From positions 195,484,565 through 195,548,564 of the forward strand of contig CM060988.1 in NCBI GenBank assembly GCA_030765065.1: a DNA stretch of 64,000 nt. The letters are read 5' to 3'. The notes beneath the pieces were generated by a model. It worked only from the letters and a program-made list of their open reading frames with translations. It searched no databases and had not been told where the DNA came from. Source of the stretch: Deroplatys truncata. Taxonomy: Eukaryota; Arthropoda; Insecta; Mantodea; Mantidae. This document shows positions 1 through 11,875 of this stretch, in pieces (positions within the stretch are counted from its first letter, which is position 1; the number at the start of each line of letters is the position of its first letter). The position numbers were made by a program, and so were the translations under genes.

Positions 1-75
1 AAAATTGGTGATAAATTGTAATCAAAGAATGGTATGATTAAGAATATAATACTTTTTTCCTTAATAAATAAACTT

Positions 76-1036
76 ATTCACAGTGTAGCCATCGCATCGC
101 TATTCGCGCGCCCACACCGCCGCAACTCGGACTCCCGCCGAAACAGTTATAATATCCCAGCAAACGCCTCACCTTCTCATAGTTACAATTACAATGACAA
201 AGCACACATCTTATCATAAGAGATGTTAGAAACGTTGTCTTTCTCTATCCACACGTTTCTGGCTTCTTCTTATGAAATCTTCATTCACACTGAAGAGTTG
301 AATATCCGAAATTAAGTGAATTCCTCGCCTAAGGTATGGGGTTTGTTGCACACACTTAATTTTTCAAGTCCCCACATAGATAAAAATCACATACTTAAAT
401 CCTTTATAATTTTCCAGAATTAAATTTAATCACTCATCTGCTGTATGCGCGGTAGCAAAGTCTTGTTGCAAAATCCACACTGACATTCAACGTTGGTCAG
501 CTGTTCAAAAAAATAGTGTGAGTAATTATCCCTGTACCTCCTATTATTCTGTATGCATTTACTGCACACGTGTGAAAAATCGGGTTTCTCTGTACTCCAA
601 TAACTGTTATTTTGCGATGAAACATAGCCATATAAATGGAACTATGCTTCGTCACAGAAGAATATTAAGCTTGGGTCAACTTCCCTATCATTTCTCAAAA
701 TCCAATTTAAAGAAATGTATCCGATTTTGATGATTACTGAAAAATAATATGTGTGCAGCAAACCACCATACACTGTAAGAACTAAAAGCAAACATTAAGC
801 GAGAAATTCACTGAGTTTCTTCGATTAAACTCTCAAGTGTGAATAAAACCTTCCTGAGAAGACGTCAGAAACGTGTGGATAGAGAAGGACAACATCTCTT
901 ATGATAAGGTATGTGCTTATTATCATTGTAACCATGAGAACGTGAGGCGGCTAAGGGGATACTAAAACTGTTTCGCCGGAGCCCGAGCTGTGACGATCGG
1001 CGGGCGAGCAGCCATGCGGTGGCCACAGTGTGAAGG
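76..1036. mobile_element. Fold-back element with ~285-bp inverted arms
   Basis: The arm at about 76-356 is an imperfect inverted copy of the arm at about 748-1036. Matching landmarks include the cacacgtttctg / cagaaacgtgtgg stretch and the outer cagtgtagcc / ggccacagtg ends. The roughly 390-bp spacer has no coding potential I recognise. The arms differ at many sites, so it is old. No transposase was seen and the superfamily is unknown. Confidence 0.6.
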
Positions 1037-2038
1037 AAAATCACTGCACATCAGTATGTCTCTACATCATGTAAAACTTTCAGTGGTTCCTGACTTTTAA
1101 TCTCCCTTTAGTGAGAATTTCTAATGGGTAAAGGTAGTCGTGTACAATAGATTTATTTCTAAGTAACTTTGTTTCTTGGCTTGTTACAGGCGGAGCTGGT
1201 TACACATTTGTTTCCACAACGTGCTTAATCATGGCGTTAGTCAGCAAGTTTGTGTTGCAGTGAAGAACACGAAGGTGATATTTTCTAATTCCTGGAGGAC
1301 ATTAGTTCAGTGTGATCTAATTGTTTTGTTCTATTATCAGTAGTTCGGCTCTTTGTTTAAAATCTCTGACAGACTAAAGCAACGAGTGTTCATAATATAG
1401 CATTTACTTTCTGGTTGCGGGAAACTAATTCGTAGTTAGCTTTCATTTTCCAATAAATTAAACTTTTTGTAAATTACGATCAGAATTTAAAGTTTTTCTC
1501 TAATCTGTTGATGTTTGTGTCCTCTAATGTCAGAATGAATAATTTTCGTGTTTAGAAATAAGATGATCTTGATGTTAAAGAATTAAATCTATCTGTCCAA
1601 GTACAATGTTCAATAAAATAATTTAAATAAACGTTCTAGTGGTGTAATTGAATAAACCATTACGATTACTTTTTTATGTTCCATTTATATGTTCCCTTTC
1701 ATAGCTAAGCCAAATAGATAGCTCTGTCTTTGAAGCAATTGGTTATCGACAATGATGTTCACTTGTTTACTATTGCATACTACACTGCCGATTGTGAAAA
1801 TTGCAACACCAAGAAAGTATTTCCCGAATAACTCCAAACTTGATGGAAGAGTAGGAGAGTGTGCAAGCAATGAGTGATTAGGTTTGCAGAGAGATGGGGT
1901 ACACGTAGGCCGAGCAGAGCACTCTCGTGTCGGTCCGACAAGCTCAGTGTTGCGACCAATGTAGTCAGTGCAGAGCTGTCAAACAAGTTGGAAACAATAA
2001 AGTGCGTACCAGTATGCCTCGTTGACGTCAAAGGGAGC
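1037..2038. other. AT-rich sequence, nothing recognised
   Basis: No repeat family shared with the rest of the window and no convincing exon were seen. Short ORFs on the minus strand near 1685-2031 have no recognisable motifs. Confidence 0.4.
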
Positions 2039-3583
2039 CTTTTTACTTGACGTGTCTATCTAAATTAGATTACGAGTTATTAAATTTGTAAGTAAATTTT
2101 ATTGAATCGGCATTCGAGCCCAGAACACTAGGAACAAAATTATTTATAATATTAGTTTCTTGTGTTAAACACAGCTGTATGCAGTTACACTATCAACCTA
2201 AGTGGCATATTCTAGAGTATAGAGGAAAACTAAGGAAGTCATTAAAAGATCGGGATTCGAACTAAGGACAACTGATTGACAATTATATACAGTATTAATT
2301 AAAAATTCTAAAAGCTATCAATCATGCTTCTGTCCACCACTCTATCTCTCATAGTTTATGAGATAATGGAGATTTAAAAATTAAGGATCAAACCCAGGAC
2401 GTCAGGTACCCAAATATACATTCACAAGAAAACACATAATGACCTAAATGTAATAAAGTTTATTTGACGTCTTTATCTTAATTAGTTCCGGAGTTATTTA
2501 ATTTATAAGTAAATTTCATTTTATCAGTATTCGAACCCAGAACACCAGGAACAAAATTATTTATAATATTAGTTTTATATGTTTAAAAGAGCTGTATGGT
2601 GTTACGGCATCAATCTAAGTGATTTATTCTAGAGAATAGAGGAAAATTAAGGACGTCATTGACAGATCGGGATTCGAACTAAGGACAACTGATTGACAAT
2701 TATATACAGTATTAATTACCCATCATAGGAGCTATCAAACATGCTTTAATGCGCCCCTTTATCTCTCTTAGTTTCTGAGATAATTGAGATTTAAAAATTA
2801 AGGGTCGAACCCAGGACGCCAGGTACCCAAATGTACATTCACAAGAAACTACCTAATGACGTAAATGTGATACAGTTTACTTGGCATTCAAAATCACTTA
2901 ATATGCAGGAATGTGTAATTAATATGCTAATTAAGTGTTCCCCCTTCCCCTGCTGCGACCATTTTATAACTACTGTTTAATCATTTAGATTTCCTGAATG
3001 AAAAGAGATAGAACAATGGGATGAAAACTAATTAATTCCTTGGAATGCGGCGTGTCATTGTGTTATTGTTCCAAGTTGACTGAAATGCCCGGGTTCGAAT
3101 CCTAGGAGTGATTACAAATTCATCTTCTAATAACTCCGGAATTAATTAAGATAAAGACGCCAAATAAACTGTATCACATTGTAATTGGATAGTTTCTTGT
3201 GAATGTATATTTGGGTATCTGGAGTCCTGGGATTGATCCTTAATTTTTAAATCTCAATTATCTCAGAAATTAAGAGATAGAGGGGCGGACCAAAGCATGT
3301 TTTATAGCTCCTATAATGGCTAATTAATACTATATATAATTGTCAACCATTTGTCCTTAGTTTCAATCCCGATCTTTTAATCGCTTCCTTAGTTTTCCTC
3401 TATATTCTAGGATATGTCACTTAGGCTGATAGTGTAACTGCATACAGCTGTGTTTAACATAACAAACTAATATTATAAATAATTTTACTCCTGGTGTTCT
3501 GGGCTCGAATGTCGATTCAATGAAATTTACTTACAAATTTAATAACTCGTAATCTAATTTAGATAGACACGTCAAGTAAAAAG
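2039..3583. repeat. Inverted repeat containing a tandem ~420-bp unit
   Basis: A unit of about 420 bp starts at 2041 (ttgacgtgtctatctaaatt) and is repeated in tandem at about 2461-2882. A third copy lies inverted at about 3120-3583 and covers all of unit 1 plus the first part of unit 2. Each unit contains antisense tRNA-like box B motifs (gggattcgaac, ttcgagcccag), so the unit may descend from tRNA-derived sequence. The spacer at 2883-3119 also holds a gggttcgaatcc motif. There is no ORF of note. Confidence 0.65.
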
Positions 3584-4514
3584 TAAACAGAGTACCTAGT
3601 CCCTAAATATCGTTATCATGACAAAAATTACTTTAAAGTACTCAGATCGAATCTCGAAGGGGTGATTTCATATATCTTCAAGCCTATGGATCATATCAGG
3701 TTCAAGTAAAGATTAAATGGTAGATGCTGATGCGGGGGAGCTAAATTACTAAAATACATTTATTAAAAGTATTACTGCGTTCGATTCTAGAAGCTTAGAA
3801 TCTGTGTAACGCTGGAAAAATTACTTTGCTCGTGATTGTAGTAAAATGTAATGGTCTTTCTGTGGGAAGATGGAAAGGAAGAATTGAAAAGGGAATGAAA
3901 ACATGAAATAATGTAGTATATACATTTAACTAAATAAGGGGGAAAATATTCTACGTTACCTTTTAAGCTTTTACTTTTAAGTATTGTGATAATAGAGATT
4001 GTGCTAGCTTTGGTGTAATGGATGGTGGTAGCGGTGGTGGTTGTGGTAGGCTTTGAATGGAAACATCTGTCTGAATGAGCGTGTGAGAATACTTCTCTTG
4101 TTGGTGTGACAGCATATACAGGTAGTTATAGGACGAGTTTAAACGTGTTTGATACTGCCAGACATCCTGTCTCTGGGTGAGACGTCATAAACATCCTGTC
4201 TCTGGGCGTGAGATTATATGGCGGAGGTTAATACGCGTAGAACGATCATATACAGCTAGTTATGGAGCGAGTTTATAATTGATCTAAAAGGTCCGTGCTC
4301 CCTCTATAAATAGGTTGATCTAGGGCATTGGACTTCATTGTGCTAATTAGTCTTGAGGTGTTAATATCGTGCTCTCTCCAAGAATAATCAGCTTTCTAAA
4401 GTGTTATCAAGGTTAAGAGGTCTACATTTCCTTGAAGTAGGATTAATACGTCATTACATCTAGAGGCTAGCATGGTAACCACTACACCACGGAGGACGAC
4501 AAAGCTTGGCGAGA
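3584..4514. other. Mostly unassigned; SINE-B head fragment at 4459-4502 (-)
   Basis: Unassigned sequence with a local duplication (acatcctgtctctggg at about 4162 and 4191, with similar flanks near 4115 and 4245). At 4459-4502 an antisense tRNA-like head matches the SINE-B family copies at 7231, 43699 and 44119. I see no gene here. Confidence 0.45.
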
Positions 4515-4745
4515 TGAGATTTATGAAATATGTGGCAGATTACAGACTCTTAGATAAAAAGGAGTAAACACATTAAATAAGAATTAAGGATTCAGAGTCT
4601 AAGTGAAATAATAATTGAATACAGACAAAAATGGCAGGGTCACGTAAACAGAATGGATGAAGATCGAATAATACAAAAGTATAAACCTGTAGGCAGAGGG
4701 AATGTTGGTTGACCACGAATGAAGTGGGCAGATCAGTTTTCTTGA
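4515..4745 (+). pseudogene. LINE reverse-transcriptase C-terminal fragment
   Basis: A broken reading frame gives MRFMKYVADYRLLD and then, after frame changes, KWQGHVNRMDEDR followed by a P-GR-N-VG-PR-KWADQ tail. This matches the well-known end of insect non-LTR endonuclease/reverse transcriptase ORFs (R-W-x2-H-V-x-R-M ... GRP-R-x-RW-x-DQ). Internal stops and frameshifts show it is dead. Only the last ~75 codons remain and the RT core is absent. The family call rests on this C-terminal motif alone. Confidence 0.6.
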
Positions 4746-4819
4746 AGATGTAACAAGCCACGAGGCTTATACCGTAATGTTGTTAATGATGGTCACCTGG
4801 GAGAGGGTGGGGTTAAATT

Positions 4820-5065
4820 TAACTACCAACATAAACAGCTGCATTCCATTATGGGCCACTTTGTATGCACGCCAGTATATGTGGGTGATAAAGTTTGTTT
4901 GGGCAAAAAGCAAACGACAGCTGCAATTTATCGTGAGATACTGCACATACGGTCACATTATGAGTTAGAGTATTGTTCGACGTTGGTGTCGTCAGTTCGA
5001 AGATGGACACACTAACATCCATGATGAAGAACGAAGTGAGAGACCTTATAGGAACGCAGGGGCCG
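4820..5065 (+). pseudogene. Mariner-like transposase N-terminal fragment
   Basis: The translated stretch VRRWCRQFEDGHTNIHDEER followed by S-x-RP resembles the segment after the DNA-binding region of mariner transposases (W-x2-F-x2-G-R ... DE-R-GRP). The upstream piece with aacagctgcattccattatg recurs at 60602, so both belong to one family. No catalytic D motifs remain. Confidence 0.55.
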
Positions 5066-5421
5066 CTCCTCAAGTGAAGCTAGGTATCTCTGAATATAAT
5101 TTTACCTCTACTTAAACATTATATATTTAAATATTCCACTACTCGCATGGAGGAATATAATTTTACGAATCACTATTTTAAGAGCAAAAAGCATCCATTC
5201 CGAAGTGTTCCGCGGCTGTAGCAGGGAACAAGGAAACAGGGTTGTAAGCGAGCGAAATAGGAAAGCTGTAATGTCCAAGAGCAGGTTGGTGCACCTATTG
5301 GGATGTTCAGCTGCACTGTATACGTCTGGTTGCCATGACAACTAACCCAAGGTTGGACTGTATCAGTGTTGTGTACTCCCACAAGCATTGAGCCTACAGT
5401 GAAGACAAAATTCTGGATGTT

Positions 5422-6110
5422 TTTATTTTCTCTACTACGGACAGTAAGTAAGGGAAGTATTGTATTCCACCCAAAAATTCGATACTGAGATTTCATCGGA
5501 AATACATATTTTAAGGCGTCCTGAATCGAAATAAAGCCTTATTGGAAGCATGTCCATGTGTTCTGTCTATTTGTGAACAGCATACGTAAAAAACAAAATG
5601 TCGGATAAATACCAAACTTCGTATTTGAGTTTAGTATCTTCTAAGGATACCACACGGAGATTTTCAAGAAAATGTTCACACCCCAGGCTACCCTTTACAT
5701 GGAATATTTTTCTAAAACTTTGATTTTCTCGAAAATGGCTCTAATAATTTTGAATTAAAATACCACATTTTAAAGATATTTTCATGGCAAATGAAATGTA
5801 TATCTTGAATTTTCTGGGAATGTCCCCAAAATTTTTCTTCATTTTGAATGACTTTCGCATAACTGGTAAACCGTAAGACATAGACAACATGTTTGTACAC
5901 AAAAATGTAGACGTCGTTAAACGACACAATTTATGTAATATACATTTTGTTTGTGGAGTGAATCATTTCGAGAGATTCCTTGTTATTTGTTTGAGTTTTC
6001 CAATATTTATACTTTTTTCTGAAATTGGAATTCGTTATTCGTAATTTTTTATGTCCTGGACATGCAAAGAGAATGCAAACAATCTGTGCGTAAGGATTAT
6101 TGTTCGTTGT
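5422..6110 (+). mobile_element. HINE-like repeat, divergent copy
   Basis: Homologous to the better copies at 35213 and 53423. It shares the start (ttctctactacg ... agtaag), the tgtattccacccaaaaattc block, the gtgaacagcat block and the tggctctaa...attttgaatt block. The 3' end after about 6110 is lost. The usual internal microsatellite is absent. Confidence 0.75.
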
Positions 6111-6540
6111 GTGTATGGTCATCCAAGTTTGCTAGTATCAACAATAAGTTTATGTCTTAAAACATTTAAACCATCGGCGATTTACAATGAGTCAGCAAAT
6201 AATGACAGTACGTTGCGTGTCACAAAATGTTTATCGCGGTGGACTGAGGACGGTAAAAAAAGACGTAATATTTATGGACAGAGCTAAGTCAATTTTTAGT
6301 TATAGGCACATAAAGTGGATAGAACAGGCGCGACGTGTTACATCACACTTTTTAAAAGCCCGTGGTTGAGTGAGTACGCCAACCGAAAGGACAGAGTCAG
6401 TTTAACATACAAAGGTAAGTTGCATGCCTTGTTTTGTGTGAAAAGACTTTTACTTATCTTTAGGCCACGAGCTGCCACGAACTTTATGGATGATGTGGTC
6501 AGACAAAATCGCAGTTTCAGAATTGCATAAGCATCTTGCA

Positions 6541-6778
6541 TAAGTCAGTAGGAAGTGTTGTGTATGAAATGGTGACACAAACGTTGCGAGTTTTGTGTTC
6601 GGTGGGTGCTGAAGCCTAAAAGCCACGAGGATGAGAGTAACTCTAACATTCCTTAAATGCTACCACGGTGAAGGTGAAAGCTTTCTCGACCAGACCGTCA
6701 CGGGAGATGAGATGTTGGTTGGGTACGTAAACATCGAAACAAAACCACAGTTGTGGCTTGGGGTCACACCCTTACGAA
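6541..6778 (+). pseudogene. Mariner transposase fragment with first catalytic motif
   Basis: In shifting frames the segment gives VVYEMVTQTLRFCVRWV and then FLDQTVTGDEMLVGYVNIET. This corresponds to the mariner region ending in the first catalytic aspartate (TGDE-x-W). The tryptophan after TGDE is replaced. It is truncated at the 3' side by a SINE beginning near 6779. Confidence 0.55.
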
Positions 6779-7229
6779 ACACCGGCGACCGTCCACTCTG
6801 ATCCAGGGGCTTTACGTGGTTTCCCCGGATCGGTAGGCGACTCTCCTTCCTCTGATTTCCTGTACCCATCATCTTCCTTGTCATCTGTTTCAGGGCTGTA
6901 GGTCCAGGACACGGTGTTCGGCGGGTTGCATCTGGGCGGTGTGCTCTGTAAAGGATTTTTCCTGACGTCGCTGCGGTACTGTTCAATTAGGTTTCGCCTC
7001 CGAGAGGGCCTCGGCTCGGGAAGACCAGCGGGGTTCGGTGATTTGTGGGTGATCCCGAGCGGCGGCGGATGCGTTCGATCTGGAAACATCAGGGACGCCA
7101 TTGTCATCCGTATCTGGTTGCCTTTCGGGTCTCTCCGCTCATCCCTCCCTCCCGGCGGTCACGGTAGAAGCAAAAATGGCGTTGTGGTGCTCTGCCTCGG
7201 TTGCGGGGCGCACTCCTTTCATCCGTATG
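6779..7229 (+). mobile_element. SINE-A, 5'-truncated
   Basis: It carries the family body shared with copies at 14552, 20736, 29526, 58455 and 61608: a tttccccggatcgg block, a pyrimidine-rich tract ending tcatctgtttcag at 6893, a ggtgttcggcgggttgc block and a tctggaaacat block near the end. The tRNA-like head is mostly missing. It inserted next to, or into, a mariner fragment. Confidence 0.7.
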
Positions 7230-7230
7230 T

Positions 7231-7525
7231 CACCCTCCGTGGTGTAGTGGTTACCGTGCTAGCCTCTAGTTCCCGAGGTGGCGGGTTCAAACCCGGCGGA
7301 GGACGATGGATTTTTTCGGGCGTAAAAATCCTTAGCATAGCTTCCTTCGGAAGGGAAGTAAAGCCGGTGGTTCCGTGTCGTAGATTTACGGCATGTAAAA
7401 GGACCTCAAGCCTGATAAAGCGGCATCTGAGCAAAATTACCTGTCTTTCACGCCCAATACACAATGAGACGCTAAAGACCACAGTAGTGAAAGAGCGTCC
7501 ATAAATAAAATTCAATTCAATCCTT
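7231..7525 (+). mobile_element. SINE-B, tRNA-derived, near full length
   Basis: The head ctccgtggtgtagtggttac gives a box A-like motif and gcgggttcaaacccgg a box B motif, as in a tRNA-derived RNA polymerase III promoter. The body and the 3' tail (agagcgtccataaataaaat) are shared with copies at 43699 (+), 44119 (-) and 38648 (-). Confidence 0.8.
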
Positions 7526-7547
7526 CATCCGTACCTTTACGTTTGGC

Positions 7548-7830
7548 CATTTCCGAGATATTCTTTGTTATTCGTTTGAATTTTGAAATGCTTATAATTT
7601 TTCCAAGTAGTAAGTGGCTATTGGTTTTCTTTTCTCGTGATCATGCAAAGACAACGGAATTAAAGTTCTTCACACAGCGACCAGTTTTTAAAATATTTGC
7701 AACGAAGTGTAAGCATTCCTCAAATGTTTATCTCGATTAAAATGAAGTAGACAGAAGAATAAGGTTTTGCATGAATAGATGTAGAAGAGTGGTACAGAAA
7801 TTCATGTGAATGTATACGTTTCCTCATTTA
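7548..7830 (+). mobile_element. HINE-like repeat, 3' tail fragment
   Basis: It matches the terminal third of the HINE-like family: the atttccgagatattcttt block, the tatctcgattaaaatgaagt block and a degraded end. The 5' two thirds are missing. Confidence 0.6.
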
Positions 7831-8312
7831 TACGGAATGGCTGTACAACGTAATCTGGAAGTTTGTTTAAAGAGATCTTCATTACTAAAATCAATCATGG
7901 ACAAGAATAAACAAGCAGTAGAAGTCAAGATAATATAGGCAGATAACGATAAGGCGTGTGGAAATGTGCAAGGTGGCACAATGTTGCTGTTTGTAGTATC
8001 CCTCTGCAGTGTGTTGGGGAGCCAGGGGAAGACTGGCAGGCAGTTTGAAAATATACCTCCAGCAGGTGAGTATACCCTCTAACAACATACCATACGCAGA
8101 AGCCTCAAATTCTGTTATTGCTTCAACCAGTAGCACGTAATTTCATGAAATGATGCGTCATATTCGGTATCCATGTGGCCTTCAAATATTAAATACGCAA
8201 AAGGCACCATACGTAGAGCTAATTTACCCTCATCAAGTTTTTCAATGACAATTGCTTGAGACTTTACGGGGTTGTCTTTATTGAACACATGTGCCCTCTA
8301 TTGCAACAGAAC
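7831..8312. other. No feature recognised
   Basis: AT-rich spacer between a HINE tail and the mariner at 8313. No exon or repeat match was seen. Confidence 0.4.
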
Positions 8313-8707
8313 TACGAGGGCTGTCCCAGAAGTGCCCGACCTAAAAAGAAAACACAAAAATTTTGGGATAAAAGATATTTATTTCTCTACATAGTCTCCT
8401 TTCAGCTCGATACACTTTTCCCAGCGATGATCAATAACTTCCATACCCTGTTTATAGTGAGAACCGTCGAGTTCTGCAAAATAGCCATCAACTGCAAACT
8501 CCACCTCTTCACTGTTGACAAATATTTTACCACCAAGCCATTTCTTCAACTTTGCAAACAAAAAATAATCAGAGGGGACTAAGTCTGGAGAATAAGGTGC
8601 ATGAGGAAGCAATTCGAACTTTAACTAATTGATTTTGGCCATGGCGATAATGAATGTGTTAACTGGTGCATTGTCTTGATGAAACAGAACTTTCTTTTTT
8701 GCTTGAT

Positions 8708-8833
8708 TAAGCTACGAAAGCACACTTCCCTCGTCCCCCCACCTCCCCAGGCGACTCTCCGTCATGGCTGCAGCCCGCGATCTCATCGCTTGATGCACTC
8801 GAATACAACAAACTACAATGAAAGCCTGACCGT
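8708..8833. repeat. ~125-bp segment inside mariner, inverted copy at 10605
   Basis: This block (core ggctgcagcccgcgatctca) interrupts the mariner reading frame. It is matched in inverted orientation by 10605-10733 just outside the mariner, with only scattered differences. Its source is unknown. Confidence 0.75.
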
Positions 8834-9258
8834 TTTTGCTTGATTTCATAATTCATAATTAAAACTCTGCAGTAAGTTTGCATAATGATCGCCATTGATT
8901 GCTTTTCCTTTTTTAAGATAATCAATGAAAATTATCCCACGCGCATCCCAAAAAACTGACGCCATGATCTTACATGCAGATGGAACTGTCTTCGCCTTCT
9001 TTGGAGCGGATTCGCCCCTTTTAATCCACTGTTTTCACTGTTCATTCGTCTCAGGTGTGAAGTGATGGACCCATATTTCATCCTTGGTTATGAATCGACG
9101 CAAAAACTCGGCTTTATTGCAGCAAAACATCGCCAAACACTCGACTGAAACATCCTCACGAAACTGCAATTGTTCCATTGTGAGTAAACGCGGCACCCAT
9201 CTTGTGCACAGCTTTCTCATGTCTAAATTTTCAGTCAGTGTGTGATGTACAGCACTTT

Positions 9259-10081
9259 TTACTTTCGCTACTACGTATAGTAAGTAGGGGAAGTACTGCA
9301 TTCCACCCAAAATTTCCACACCGAGATTTCACCGGAAATACATGTTTTGAGACCCCCTGAATCCAAAAAAAAGCATTTTGGAAACATGTCCGTGTGTGTG
9401 AACAGCATAACTCAGAAACGAACAGTCGGATAAATACCAAACTTGGTATTTAGGTTCAGTACTTACAGAGATGCGACACGAAGGTTTTCAGGAAAATTCC
9501 CCCACCCCAGACTACCCTTTACATGGAACATTTTTCGAAAATTTTAATTTTCTCAAAAATGGCTCTAACGATTTTGATTAAAATACCATATGTTTAAGAT
9601 ATTTTCATGACAAATGAATGTATATCTCGAATTTTCTGGGAATGTCTCCAAAAGTATTCTTCATAGTGAACGAATTTTGCATAACTGGTAAACCATAAGA
9701 GATAGACAAACTTTTACTACACAAAAAATGTAGATCGCGTTAAAATACACAATTTATGTCATATACATTTTTTTGTTGAGTAAACCATTTTCGAGATATT
9801 GCTTGTTATTCCCTTAAATTTTTCCAATACTTATACTTTTTCTCAAATGGGAATTCGTTATTCATTTTTTATGCAAAGAGAATGAAATGCGCCACATAGC
9901 AATCTGCTCTTAAAACATTTGACTGTCGCTTAAAGTCTACTATATTCCCCTTGCACTTACAAGAAAATTAGCAATAAGATTAGCATCTCGATTAACATGA
10001 AGCATATGGAGAGGAAACGTTTGTAAAAATAGTTTGTACAAGAGTACAGAAAGTCATGTGCGTGTAACACATCAGATTTTT
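9259..10081 (+). mobile_element. HINE-like repeat inserted in mariner ORF
   Basis: It starts ttactttcgctactacg and ends cacatcagattttt, the same ends as the other full copies. The internal microsatellite is reduced to a few GT units. It lies between the VGISK and AVHH portions of a mariner transposase, so it is younger than that element. No target duplication is apparent beyond an A/T run. Confidence 0.85.
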
Positions 10082-10604
10082 GAAATGCCTACGATGTCTG
10101 CTAGCTCGCGACCTTTCAGTCGACGGTCATCCAATACCATTTTGTGGATTTTCTTCACAATTTGTGGCGTGGTCACCTCATTTGGTCGACCACTGGGATG
10201 TTCGTCTTGGCAGCTCGTACGGCCTCGCTTAAACTCAGCCACCCAATATTTTACTGTTGTAAACGAAGGAGCAGACACCCCCAGAGTAGAATCTAGCTCA
10301 GCTTTAATATTAGTTGGACTAAGACTTTTCAAATGAAAATATTGTATGACATAACGACGACCAGTTTTATCTATGTTTACAAATTCGCTGAGAGAGTTTA
10401 CTATTGATGGCTGCCAAACAATTACTAAACAACACAGCATCGTCAAACTTCAGACTTAAGCTTAGTAAGGTTGGTAGTCATTTGTTTGAAACAACAACCG
10501 CTATATATACGTCAGAACGGGTACTTCTGGGACTGCCCTCGTATTATAAGATATAACGTAATTTTATTCACGTTCAGTTAGTCGGGTCTCATATAAGCAC
10601 CACG

Positions 10605-10733
10605 GTTAGGCTTTCAATGTAGTTTGCTGTATTCGAGTGCATCAAGCGATGAGATCGCGGGCTGCAGCCATGACGAGAGTCGCCTGCGAAGGTGGGGGGA
10701 CGAGTGAAGTGTGCTTTCGAAGCTTAAAAATGG
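10605..10733. repeat. Inverted partner of the 8708-8833 segment
   Basis: Reverse-complement match to the block inside the mariner, from the gaaagcctaaccgt side to the taagcttcgaaagcac side. It lies about 60 bp beyond the mariner end at 10543. Confidence 0.75.
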
Positions 10734-11053
10734 TGTTCCTATGGTGAGCTTGCCAATACTGACACAAGATTATTAATTTCTATGTGAATTATAGGGGACG
10801 CAGCCCAACTCAGGTTACTAAAAATCAAATGTGGCTCATGCCACATGTCAGGGAGCTCAACGTTCTAACTTGAGTCCCTAGATATGTAACCAGAGAAATT
10901 ACAACCTATTTAGAAAAGACGCACTATTTCGGCCTTCTGCTAGTACGAGGGGTATTCCTAAAGTAACGTCCGTTTATTTTTTTTTAAAATAATGTGAATG
11001 AAGTTACAGAATTTGTTTTACAATACTTTGAAAGTACACAACCTAATTTATTT

Positions 11054-11875
11054 TTACTTTCTCTACTACGTATAGTAAGTAGGGGAAATATTGTATTCCA
11101 TCCAAAAATTCGATACCGAAATTTCACCGGAAATACATGTTTTGAGACCCCCTGAATCCAAAAAAAGCATTTTTGGAAACATGTCCGTGTGTGAATCTGT
11201 CTGAGTCTGTCAGTCTGTGAACAGCATAACTCAAAAACAAAAAGTTGGATAACTACCAAACTTGGTATTTGAGTGTAATGTCATCCACCCCAGACTACCC
11301 TTTACAGGCAATATTTGTCGAAAATTTTGATTTTCTCAAAAATGGCTCTAACGATTTTGATTAAAATATCATATGTTTAAGATATTTTCATGGCAAATGA
11401 AATGCATATCTTGAATTTTCTGGGAATGTCCCCAAAAGTCCTCTTCATTCTGAATGATTTTTGCGTAACTAGCAAACCATAAGAGATAGATAAAATTTTA
11501 CTGTAAAAAAATGTAGATCTCATTAAAACACACAATTTATGTCATATACTTTTTTTTGCGGAGTGAACCATTTCCGAGATATTCCTTGTTTATTGTTTGA
11601 ATTTTTCAACACCTATACTTTTTCTCAAATGGGAATTCGTTATTCGTTTTTTTATATCCTGGTAATACAAAGAGAATGGAATACTCCACATAGTAACCAG
11701 CTTTTAAAACATTTGACTATCGCTTAAAACCTACCATATTCTCCTTGCACCTACAAGAAAATTAGCAATAAGATTAACATCTCGATTAACATGAAGCATA
11801 TGGAGAATAAGCGTTTGTAAAAATAGTTTTTACAAGAGTAGAGAAAGTCATGTGAGTGTAAGACATCAGATTTTT
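11054..11875 (+). mobile_element. HINE-like repeat, full length
   Basis: Starts ttactttctctactacgta and ends agacatcagattttt. The subterminal inverted repeat (actttctctac ... gtagagaaagt), the 5' hairpin, and a short GTCT-type microsatellite near 11190-11220 are present. Confidence 0.85.

Larger units (their letters stand above)
8379..10446 (-). pseudogene. Mariner transposase, broken
   Basis: Read on the minus strand, the N-terminal part (10446-10083) holds the helix-turn-helix region and the GRPNEVTT linker-type motif. It ends at VGISK, where the HINE insertion begins. The frame resumes past the insertion at 9258 with AVHHTLTENLDMRKLC. Then come the first catalytic motif (TKDEIWVHHFTPET, with a KDEI change from the usual DET), the second (FHQDNAPVNT) and the third (PYSPDLVPSDYFLF). 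An in-frame stop follows the ETNEQ segment and another lies before the third motif. The catalytic triad type is DD34D from mariner family knowledge. The enzyme cuts and pastes the element by binding its inverted repeats, but this copy cannot make protein. Confidence 0.85.
8313..10543 (-). mobile_element. Mariner element with nested HINE insertion
   Basis: Terminal inverted repeats run inward from tacgagggctgtcccagaag at 8313 and from the complementary end finishing ...ccctcgta at 10543, consistent with a TA target site. The transposase is on the minus strand. A HINE-like copy (9259-10081) splits the ORF, and a ~125-bp foreign segment (8708-8833) replaces part of it. Confidence 0.85.

Noticed and set aside
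6914-7504. Long + strand ORF of 196 codons
   Set aside because: It runs through SINE-A and SINE-B bodies; the composition is that of the repeats and no domain is seen.
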